Source of the DNA: DATNFP01 sp035606335
GTDB taxonomy: Bacteria; Bacteroidota; Bacteroidia; Chitinophagales; Chitinophagaceae
Reading direction: 5' to 3'
Length of the DNA: 6,908 nt
NCBI GenBank assembly: GCA_035606335.1
Contig: DATNFP010000181.1
Location: 1 to 6,908 of the forward strand
Part shown: positions 1 through 6,236 of the stretch, piece after piece
Position numbering within the stretch: position 1 is the stretch's first letter
Layout: each line of letters opens with the position of its first letter
Translations under genes and position numbers: made by a program
The notes under the pieces: generated by a model
Database searches by the model: none
Seen by the model: the letters and a program-made list of their open reading frames with translations, nothing else
What the model was told of the DNA's origin: nothing

Positions 1-1359
1 CGGTTGTTTCGGCTTTTGATTTCTGTTTCTGTTGTTGGGGTTAGGGTTATTGCCTTGCTGTTTTTGTTGTGGCTGGTTAGGTTTTGCTTGCTGCTGGTTG
101 GGTCTTTGCTGATTTTGAGGCTTTTGCTGTTGGCTATTTGATTTTTGTTGCTGCTGTAGCGGTGGTTTATTCCCGTATTGTTTTGCATGCTGGCCACGCG
201 GCTGTTGATTGCCTGCAGTAGCTTGCTGCCGGTTATCATTCTGCCTTTTCTTTTTATCGCTTTTCTCCAATGCCTTCAGCGATATCTGCCCCACATCATT
301 TACAAAACCTACATCCACTTTCACACCTTGCTTAGGTCCGGTCTCCAATTCTACAGCTTGCAGTTCTTCAGGTTTTATTCCCTGCTTATTTAGTTTTTGT
401 ATTTCTTTTACCCTTATTATGGTTAGGGGATATTGCTTGTTGCTACTACCGTAGCTATACCACATCAGGTTTTTGAAAATGTCTCTTTTCTGCAAACTGG
501 CTACTCCCTGGGTTGTCTCTATCGAATCGGCATTGTCAGGGAAAACACTCAAGGCATCCATATAAGTATCCAACTCGTAATTCAGGCAACACTTCAGTCT
601 TCCACACTGACCGGATAGCTTAGTTTGATTAATAGATAAATTTTGATAGCGTGCAGCGGTTGTATTAACGGATTTAAAATCAGTGAGCCAGGTACTACAG
701 CAAAGTTCACGGCCACAGGAGCCAATACCCCCTACTTTACCACTCTCCTGGCGTGCGCCAATTTGGCGCATTTCCACTTTCACTTTAAATTCTGAGGCAT
801 ATACCTTAATTAGTTCGCGGAAATCTACTCTCTGATCTGCTGTATAGAAAAACGTGGCCTTTTTGCCATCTGCCTGTATCTCTACTTCGCAGAGTTTCAT
901 TTCCAGATTTTGGGAACGCGAAATAGCACGCGAACGGATAAGCACCTCGGCTTCACGTTCTTTCTGGTTATTATACGATTTTATATCGTCTTCGGTAGCA
1001 ATGCGGAGCATGCGCTTCATGGCTGGAGAATCCTCCACGCCATATTTTTTCATTTGTAGTTTTACTAATTCTCCGGTAAGGCTTACCTGTCCTAAGTCAA
1101 AACCACTTGTTCCTTCCACAGCTACCCATTCACCTTTTTCAAGTATGTGGTTTGTATTATTACGGTAAAAATCCTTTCTGCTACCTTTATTAAACGATAC
1201 TTCTATTATCGGGTACGGTTTTGAACCGTCATATAGTGGCAGTGCGCTTAGCCAGTCAAAAACATTCATTCGGTTACATCCACCTGTGCTACATCCACCA
1301 TTACTTTTGCAACCTGACGGTTTTCCGTTAGCGCCTGTCCCACAATTGCCACATCCCAT
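1..1359 (-). CDS. ricT: PSP1-domain RicT-family protein, C-terminus cut off by window edge
   Basis: The frame is open from an ATG at 1357-1359 to the left edge without a stop: 453 visible residues. Residues about 48-270 form the PSP1 core, including the paired motifs C215-G-R-E-L-C220-C221 and C252-G-R-L-K-C257-C258. From memory, cysteines with the spacing of C215, C220, C221 and C252 help bind Fe-S clusters in Bacillus RicT (YaaT), which works with RicA and RicF in mRNA processing and development. That role here is inferred. The N-terminus adds Cys 3, 6, 17, 23 and 28 before the conserved NVFDWL stretch. From about residue 368 the protein becomes a Lys-rich then Gln/Asn-rich low-complexity tail running out of the window. 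The start fits because the Cys cluster follows at once; the leader is A/T-rich with no Shine-Dalgarno, as is usual in Bacteroidota. It lies 132 bp downstream of holB on the same strand. Confidence 0.94.
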   Translation of the reverse strand, partial: MGCGNCGTGANGKPSGCKSNGGCSTGGCNRMNVFDWLSALPLYDGSKPYPIIEVSFNKGSRKDFYRNNTNHILEKGEWVAVEGTSGFDLGQVSLTGELVKLQMKKYGVEDSPAMKRMLRIATEDDIKSYNNQKEREAEVLIRSRAISRSQNLEMKLCEVEIQADGKKATFFYTADQRVDFRELIKVYASEFKVKVEMRQIGARQESGKVGGIGSCGRELCCSTWLTDFKSVNTTAARYQNLSINQTKLSGQCGRLKCCLNYELDTYMDALSVFPDNADSIETTQGVASLQKRDIFKNLMWYSYGSSNKQYPLTIIRVKEIQKLNKQGIKPEELQAVELETGPKQGVKVDVGFVNDVGQISLKALEKSDKKKRQNDNRQQATAGNQQPRGQHAKQYGNKPPLQQQQKSNSQQQKPQNQQRPNQQQAKPNQPQQKQQGNNPNPNNRNRNQKPKQP

Positions 1360-1491
1360 TTAAATTTATTTATATAATGCAGGCAAAGCGTTACACTTAT
1401 ATTATTAAACAAAGAACATCAAATTATTATTTTTTTCTGTTCTGCCCTCCCTTTCTGAACACTTGCCAATTGTTAAAAAATAATTGAATCG
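1360..1491 (-). other. holB-ricT intergenic spacer
   Basis: These 132 bp separate the holB stop from the ricT start on the minus strand. I see no convincing hairpin followed by a T-run and no clear Bacteroidota promoter pair (TTTG, about 19-21 bp, TAnnTTTG). The sequence next to ricT is almost pure A/T, consistent with a Shine-Dalgarno-free leader. Whether ricT is read through from holB or has its own promoter cannot be decided from this. Confidence 0.5.
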
Positions 1492-2625
1492 TTACAAAGT
1501 TAACTGTTTGTTTTGAATGATGTACTGCAATCTGATAGATAGTGCATGCAGCTGGGTCTTCGAATGAGCATTTCTTTCTATATAAAAGATGGTGTTTGTT
1601 ATGGAAGATACCATTTTCTGTAATGCCTCAAACGATGTATTGGTGCTTGCAAGCCGTTGTGCAAACTGGGCCTCATCCGGAGGCAATGAGGTTTGTGCCT
1701 GGGGAGTGTATCGCATTCTGATCGCCTGTTCGAGCAATTGTATCACATATTGTAAAAAATTCTTTTGCTGTTCCCGTCCCGCCTTCGACCATTCTTCTGC
1801 AAATTTGGCAATTCCCAGCCCATTATTTGTAAACAGGGCATTAAACCATTGACGCACTTCAGGAAAAAGGTCATTATCAGCGTTGCGGACTAATCGTAAA
1901 GCTTCGGTATAACTTCCATTTGCCACATGGGCGACTTGAGCAGCTTTTTTTGGGTCAGCCAAAGATCTGTTTATAAGCGCTTGTGCAATATCATTCACAG
2001 AAATAGGGGCAAGCCTCATTAGTTGGGTACGGGATAATATTGTGGGCAAAATATTTTCAGGCTCTTCTGCGATTAACATAATAATAGTACCTGCCGGCGG
2101 TTCTTCTATCAGCTTCAGTAAGATATTGCCCTCTTTTCCAAGATATTCCGGCCGCCAAATGATCTGTATCTTATTTCCCCCTTCGTACGATTTGAGATTT
2201 AATGTATCAATTATTTCCCTGCATTCTTCAGCGGTAATATTGCCCTGTTTATTTTCAGCATTTATGAATTGAAGCCAGTCGTAAGTAGTGCCATAAGGTG
2301 TTTGAGAAATAAACTCTCTGAATTCACGCATATAATGCCTGCTCATTGCCTTTACCCCTGGCTTAGGAGGAATAGACGGAAAGCTTATGTGAAGGTCTGC
2401 ATGCTCCAGCGAACCAGCTTTCAGACAAGAGGCGCATTTACCACAAGCATCATTCCCGCTTTTATTTTCACAGAAAATATATTGCGCAAACGCCAATGCA
2501 AGAGGTAACCCTCCTGTGCCTTCGCTACCCGATAATAGCAATGCATGAGGCATATGCCCACTTTGCCACATCTTTAATAAACCATCCTTAACAGCCTGCT
2601 GCCCAACAACCTCATTTAATAACAT
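1492..2625 (-). CDS. holB: DNA polymerase III subunit delta' (clamp loader)
   Basis: This 377-residue AAA+ protein is the delta' subunit of the clamp loader, which opens and loads the beta sliding clamp at primer-template junctions in the cytoplasm. Residues 5-10 carry the usual VVGQ-type opening. The P-loop position (G33-S-E-G-T-G-G39) has Gly where an ATP-binding paralogue has Lys, as expected for the non-hydrolysing delta' subunit. Cys 52, 61, 64 and 67 form the zinc module, followed by HADLH (75-79). LLKLIEEPP (169-177) is the conserved AAA+ core signature. ILSRTQ (196-201) is the SRC motif with Thr replacing Cys at 200. The remainder is the helical lid and collar-forming C-terminal domain. 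The length is close to that of other Bacteroidota delta' proteins. Start: ATG 2623-2625, directly before the conserved opening, with a weak GGAAG four bases upstream. It may be co-transcribed with ricT. Confidence 0.94.
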   Translation of the reverse strand: MLLNEVVGQQAVKDGLLKMWQSGHMPHALLLSGSEGTGGLPLALAFAQYIFCENKSGNDACGKCASCLKAGSLEHADLHISFPSIPPKPGVKAMSRHYMREFREFISQTPYGTTYDWLQFINAENKQGNITAEECREIIDTLNLKSYEGGNKIQIIWRPEYLGKEGNILLKLIEEPPAGTIIMLIAEEPENILPTILSRTQLMRLAPISVNDIAQALINRSLADPKKAAQVAHVANGSYTEALRLVRNADNDLFPEVRQWFNALFTNNGLGIAKFAEEWSKAGREQQKNFLQYVIQLLEQAIRMRYTPQAQTSLPPDEAQFAQRLASTNTSFEALQKMVSSITNTIFYIERNAHSKTQLHALSIRLQYIIQNKQLTL

Positions 2626-2779
2626 ACTTCCAAAAGTAAGAAAGAAGTTTTGATCGTTTTTCTTATAGAATATTAAAAAAATACAAACGATATTTCAGAA
2701 AAACGTGGTAACTGTTTTAAAACCTATTTATTTTACATTGCGATCAACAAAATATTAATTAGTAATTTAAAGGTTTATT

Positions 2780-2787
2780 TATCTTGG
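2780..2787 (+). promoter_or_regulatory. possible -7 promoter element before the first glycosyltransferase
   Basis: TATCTTGG resembles the Bacteroidota -7 consensus TAnnTTTG and lies 20 bp before the ATG at 2808. No TTTG sits at the expected 19-21 bp upstream, so only half of the promoter is recognisable. If real, transcription would start around 2793-2796. The upstream TTG codon at 2784, which opens the same frame, would then not be in the mRNA, which supports 2808 as the start. Confidence 0.3.
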
Positions 2788-2807
2788 CAAAATCCTATAG
2801 CCTTGCA

Positions 2808-4364
2808 ATGATAAAAGTTGTCAAAAACAGGCTCGTACTGTTGCTAATTTTATTAGTATTCGTAGTTTTTAAGGTACCACATCTACATTATCCTTTTTAT
2901 TGGGATGAATCATGGTCTTATGCTCCAGCAGTTAAATTGATGTACTTGCATGGGCCAAGTCTTATGCCTAATGCTATCGATACTTTTTATTCGCGTGGGC
3001 ATCCTTTATTATTTTATGCGGCTGCTGCTACCTGGATGAGGATATTTGGTGATTCTCTCATTGCGGAACATTCTTTTTCACTTTTTATTTCCTGCCTGCT
3101 CATAATCAGTGTATTCGAGGTTTGCTATAAGATCTTTAACAAGAGAGTAGCAATAATAAGCATATTAACACTTTCCGTGCAGGTGATGTTCTTTGTCCAG
3201 GCGTCATTTGTTTTGCCGGAGATAATGGTGGCATTATTAATATTGTTGACATTGTATTTCTATTCGAGCGAAAAGTATTTTTATACTTTTTTGAGCTGCA
3301 GCGCCTTAATGCTCACAAAAGAAAGCGGCATAGTATTGGGTTTTGTGTTGGGTACACATGCTTTTTTTTATTTGTTTAATAAAAAGCAATCGCTTAAAGA
3401 CAGACTATCCAATTTTGCATCTATATTTTTTTCAGGGGTAGTTATATTCGTCTTTTTCTTAGTACAGAAAAAAATAAATGGATGGTATCTATTTCCGGAG
3501 CATGTAGGGATGATACAATGGAATTGGACTACTTTCTGGGAAAAATTCAAATATTCTATAAGTGCATTATTTAATAACGATTTTCGATTTCGTTTCTTCC
3601 AGTTACTATTGCTTATATCATTTATTGTTGCTGTTAAGGATAAAAAAATAAAATATGCGATAGCTTTTTTACCAGGATTATTCATTTATGCCATCATTAA
3701 GGGGGGGCTACAATGGCTGTCATTACAAATTTTATTTGTTTTGTTATTGCTGTCATTATTGTTTAGTTGCTATCAATTAACACGCTTAGACTATAATACA
3801 AACGTCTCTAAAAAGAAATTCATTTATTTGAGCGTTTTTTTTCTCATAGCTTATTTGTGCTTTAGCTGCGTTAACTTTTTCAGTCCTCGATATTTAATGT
3901 CTGCATTAGTAATATTAATCGTTTTGAGTGCTTACTATTTTGATTTACTTATTGATAAGCTAAACGATTGGGTCTATTATTTTTCTTTGCTCCTAATATT
4001 AATTATAGGCATCTTCGGTTTTAAACACGATTCCGGTTTAGGCGATATAAACCTTGGCGCTTATGATGGAATGATAGTGCAGCAAAGAATAGTGGATTAT
4101 CTGGAAAAGAATAATTTTTATGATAAGGTAATTGTTACCAGGTCGTTTCAGGACCGTGAACATTTGGAAAAGCCTTACACAGGGTTTTTACATAATAAGG
4201 TATTTAAAAATGTGAATTGGGCGATTACTAGTCCAACTGACATATTGATATTTAGCAATATTGAACCCGATCCAGTTTATAAATACATTAAAAATGACAC
4301 TACCTATCATTTGCTATATAGAACTCAAAAAGGGCAGGTATGGGGTGAAATATATGGTAAATAA
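2808..4364 (+). CDS. GT-C membrane glycosyltransferase, PMT/ArnT (GT39/GT83)-like
   Basis: The protein has 518 residues and about 11-13 hydrophobic segments. Such enzymes move a sugar from a polyprenyl-phosphate donor to a lipid or protein acceptor on the periplasmic face. Support: an N-terminal membrane segment (8-22); Y31-W-D33-E34-S-W in the first outer loop, the D-E motif expected to hold the catalytic Asp; RGHPLLFY (63-70) followed by a WMRIFG-type helix, typical of the family; LTKESG (169-174); and SPRYLMSAL (359-367), like the conserved RY-L motif of these proteins. Residues about 405-518 form a soluble, probably periplasmic tail. The frame extends to a TTG at 2784, but ATG 2808 is preferred because MIKVVKNR leads directly into the first membrane segment. 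It is AT-rich (20 G/C in the 60 bases 3841-3900). A G7 run falls at codons 298-300. Sugar and acceptor cannot be read from sequence. Confidence 0.84.
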   Translation: MIKVVKNRLVLLLILLVFVVFKVPHLHYPFYWDESWSYAPAVKLMYLHGPSLMPNAIDTFYSRGHPLLFYAAAATWMRIFGDSLIAEHSFSLFISCLLIISVFEVCYKIFNKRVAIISILTLSVQVMFFVQASFVLPEIMVALLILLTLYFYSSEKYFYTFLSCSALMLTKESGIVLGFVLGTHAFFYLFNKKQSLKDRLSNFASIFFSGVVIFVFFLVQKKINGWYLFPEHVGMIQWNWTTFWEKFKYSISALFNNDFRFRFFQLLLLISFIVAVKDKKIKYAIAFLPGLFIYAIIKGGLQWLSLQILFVLLLLSLLFSCYQLTRLDYNTNVSKKKFIYLSVFFLIAYLCFSCVNFFSPRYLMSALVILIVLSAYYFDLLIDKLNDWVYYFSLLLILIIGIFGFKHDSGLGDINLGAYDGMIVQQRIVDYLEKNNFYDKVIVTRSFQDREHLEKPYTGFLHNKVFKNVNWAITSPTDILIFSNIEPDPVYKYIKNDTTYHLLYRTQKGQVWGEIYGK

Positions 4365-4382
4365 TGTGGATTTATTTTTTAC

Positions 4383-4466
4383 AAAAATGGTCATAGATCT
4401 TACCAAAGAATTATTTTGAATGGAAAATTAGATACTGAATATAGCAGAATAACGCAATCGATGTGC
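4383..4466 (+). repeat. direct repeat, copy A, 3' of first glycosyltransferase gene
   Basis: Begins 19 bp after the stop at 4364 and matches 5987-6070. The first 44 columns agree at 38 positions without gaps. After a 2-base length difference in an A-run come ATTAG, a 20-bp spacer of equal length in both copies (10 of 20 identical) and a second conserved block ACGCAATC (4452-4459) followed by TGTGC. It contains a small stem TGGT (4388-4391)/ACCA (4402-4405) around AGATCT. An in-frame TGA after ten codons and substitutions at non-synonymous positions argue against coding. Confidence 0.8.
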
Positions 4467-4655
4467 AATAAAAGTTAGTCCATCGTAGTTGATTTATCAG
4501 CGCGTTGCCATTATTTCTAATATTACTATTCCACGTATTGACTATTTGGTATAGTAAAAATTCGCATTATTAGGCCATACACTATTAAACAAAAAAGTTG
4601 AAAGACATCTGATTTGTTATTTAGCCATTTTGCGCGAATAACTAATAGCCAAGGC

Positions 4656-4673
4656 AATATTTGTTCAAATATT
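4656..4673. promoter_or_regulatory. perfect 8-bp inverted repeat upstream of PIG-V-like gene
   Basis: AATATTTG-TT-CAAATATT is a perfect dyad with a 2-bp spacer, 46 bp before the ATG at 4720. It overlaps a TAnnTTTG match (TATTTTTG, 4670-4677), and its left arm holds a TTTG (4660-4663) lying 17 bp before a partial -7-like TATTTG (4681-4686). It could be an operator for a dimeric regulator, but in AT-rich DNA such dyads can arise by chance. No terminator function is evident. Confidence 0.35.
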
Positions 4674-4719
4674 TTTGCGTTATTTGTATATTAACCTAAT
4701 ATAACTCTTAATAGATCGT

Positions 4720-5979
4720 ATGATAAATAAAAGCGCAGTTAATACTTTCAGTCTCGTCCTTATTTATGCTTTTTCATTTTTCTTTATCCAGTTTTTTCTT
4801 CATAAAATAGGAATGGTATCGGCCACACCGAATCATTACAATCTTTTATATTGGGATTCAGGATGGTATCAATCTATAGTCGTAAATGGTTATCAATATT
4901 CATCAGGCCCAAGCAATTCCGGTTTTTACATTTTATTACCTTGGTTATGGGGAATATTGCATCTAAATGCCTGGGAGGTTTGCATTTTAAACATTGTCTT
5001 ATTTGCTACCGGCTTTACGATTCTTTCTTCATTAATACGTCCTTCTACAGTAGATAAAATTATCTGGTTGTCAATTCCTTGTGTGTATTTTGCATTCATA
5101 CCTTACACAGAGTCGCTATTCTTTTTATTGTCATCGGCTTGTCTATATGGCATTATAAAAGAAAAAAAAATAATTATTTGGGTAAGCCTGTTTTTCTTAT
5201 CTCTTACAAGGGCAACGGTAATATTTCTTTTGCCTGCCTTCTTAATAATGGAACTCCTTACAAACGATAGGAGACATTTGCTTAAAAGCATTTACAGATA
5301 TATTGTATATTATTTCCTGCCTTTAGTAATTGGTACTTTAGTTTTTATACTATATCAGTATTGGAAAACAAGAATTTGGTTTGCTTATTTCAGGCAGCAA
5401 TCTATCTATTGGGAGAGAAAATTTAACATTCCTACTTTACCCTTTCATAGTATGGAGGGAGAAAGAACAATATGGTTAAGTGCTATAGCTATGTTTGCTT
5501 GTCTTATTGCTATAATTATGTTATTCCAAATCGCCAAAAACTGGCTGTTGAAAAACAAGATATACCATAACAAATTATTGGCATTATCACTTGCTTATCT
5601 CATGATGGCATTAATAGTAGTCATTTGTTTTAACCCAACTTGGGGAACTTATACTACCAATGTCATGGGCATGTTCCGTTATTCATTAATAACACCTTTC
5701 TTTTTCATATTTCTTTACCACATCACAAATAATGTTCAATACAAAACAAGAGATTTTATTATCATAGCTATCATTGCAAATATCGTCTGGCTCACATTTG
5801 GCTCTTACGTGCATGTTAAATACTTTATTTTTTTTAATGTTAATACTGCAATTATTTTTCTCTATATGCTATATGCAAATAAGAAACTTACCTGGCCGGC
5901 ATTGATAATAGTTGCAATAAATGTTTTATTACAAATTAATTTGTTTCAGCAGTTTATTAAACAACTTTATCCTGATTAA
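4720..5979 (+). CDS. PIG-V-like (GT76) GT-C mannosyltransferase family protein
   Basis: A 419-residue polytopic membrane protein with about 9-11 hydrophobic segments. It matches the bacterial PIG-V pattern: W45-D46-x2-W49-Y50, then NGY (56-58) in the first outer loop, with D46 the likely catalytic acidic residue; PYTESLFFLLSS (128-139), a family signature; SLTRA (161-165); a membrane-edge F-R-Q-Q-x3-W-E-R stretch (224-233); and MFRYSL (318-323) near the later helices. Eukaryotic PIG-V adds the second mannose to the GPI anchor from dolichol-phosphate-mannose. Bacteria make no GPI, so this member probably uses a polyprenyl-phosphate sugar for a surface glycan or glycoprotein; that is inference. 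The ATG at 4720 has no Shine-Dalgarno, but N-terminal charge followed by the first membrane segment fits. It stands alone after a 355-bp gap, so it probably has its own promoter. An A9 run (5162-5170) covers codons 148-151. Confidence 0.86.
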   Translation: MINKSAVNTFSLVLIYAFSFFFIQFFLHKIGMVSATPNHYNLLYWDSGWYQSIVVNGYQYSSGPSNSGFYILLPWLWGILHLNAWEVCILNIVLFATGFTILSSLIRPSTVDKIIWLSIPCVYFAFIPYTESLFFLLSSACLYGIIKEKKIIIWVSLFFLSLTRATVIFLLPAFLIMELLTNDRRHLLKSIYRYIVYYFLPLVIGTLVFILYQYWKTRIWFAYFRQQSIYWERKFNIPTLPFHSMEGERTIWLSAIAMFACLIAIIMLFQIAKNWLLKNKIYHNKLLALSLAYLMMALIVVICFNPTWGTYTTNVMGMFRYSLITPFFFIFLYHITNNVQYKTRDFIIIAIIANIVWLTFGSYVHVKYFIFFNVNTAIIFLYMLYANKKLTWPALIIVAINVLLQINLFQQFIKQLYPD

Positions 5980-5986
5980 CGATGGT

Positions 5987-6070
5987 AAAAATGATCGTAG
6001 ATCTTATCATAGAATTATTTAGAATAGAAAAAATTAGGTTCGGTGAATTGCATTATGACGCAATCTGTGC
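5987..6070 (+). repeat. direct repeat, copy B, 3' of PIG-V-like gene
   Basis: Begins 8 bp after the stop at 5979 and matches copy A at 4383-4466 (38 of the first 44 columns, then ATTAG, equal spacer, ACGCAATC and TGTGC). The small stem here is TGAT (5992-5995)/ATCA (6006-6009) around AGATCT, so one G-C pair of copy A is A-T here. At the 3' end, ACGCA (6058-6062) and TGCGT (6068-6072) form a perfect 5-bp stem with a 5-base loop; in copy A this stem is imperfect. Confidence 0.8.
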
Positions 6071-6236
6071 GTAGCATGGAATCAGCCCAATCATAATTGT
6101 TTATGTTATACACAGGGGTCTTCCACAGGTTGCATTTTCATTCCAGGCATCAGCAAAATAGTTCCCAATTCCCAAACTGTATATGACGGGGCGACAGATT
6201 TGAAATTGTTTTAATGGATCCCCTTTCAGGGGTAAC

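Larger units (their letters stand above)
4365..4719. other. long AT-rich non-coding spacer between the glycosyltransferase genes
   Basis: No frame here has a believable protein. The first quarter holds one copy of the direct repeat (4383-4466). The end holds a perfect 8-bp dyad (4656-4673) and possible promoter elements for the next gene. TTTTGCG occurs twice (4628-4634 and 4673-4679). Between about 4470 and 4625 I see nothing recognisable. No strong rho-independent terminator follows the first glycosyltransferase gene. Confidence 0.6.

Noticed and set aside
1..240. CRISPR or tandem DNA repeat suggested by the recurring TTGCTG/GTTG pattern
   Set aside because: The pattern comes from Gln/Asn codons in the ricT tail; there is no fixed repeat length or spacer structure.
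178..454. Overlapping plus-strand open frames rich in Leu/Phe/Cys that resemble a small membrane protein
   Set aside because: They are the complement of the ricT C-terminal region, where Gln/Lys-rich codons read backwards give Leu/Phe-rich peptides.
854..1168. A 104-codon plus-strand open frame opposite ricT
   Set aside because: It lies fully within the PSP1 core on the other strand, its product is low-complexity Ser/Phe-rich, and the minus-strand frame has clear family motifs.
1360..1491. A ricT-specific promoter in the spacer
   Set aside because: TTTG motifs occur on the minus strand, but none is followed at 19-21 bp by TAnnTTTG; the nearest match has four instead of two bases between TA and TTTG.
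2631..2638. TACTTTTG on the minus strand as a -7 promoter element for holB
   Set aside because: It perfectly matches TAnnTTTG but lies 5 bp before the ATG and has no TTTG at the expected upstream spacing.
3368..3685. A 105-codon minus-strand open frame inside the first glycosyltransferase gene
   Set aside because: It is antisense to a well-supported membrane protein, with no recognisable domain and no start context.
4383..6070. The paired repeats as integron attC sites bounding gene cassettes
   Set aside because: I cannot find paired RYYYAAC/GTTRRRY core sites, and the repeat ends are not complementary to each other as attC requires; no integrase gene is in the window.
5991..6074. A 27-codon open frame starting with ATG inside repeat copy B
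   Set aside because: The matching frame in copy A stops after ten codons, and five of the six differences fall at codon positions 1 or 2, so there is no sign of protein-level selection.
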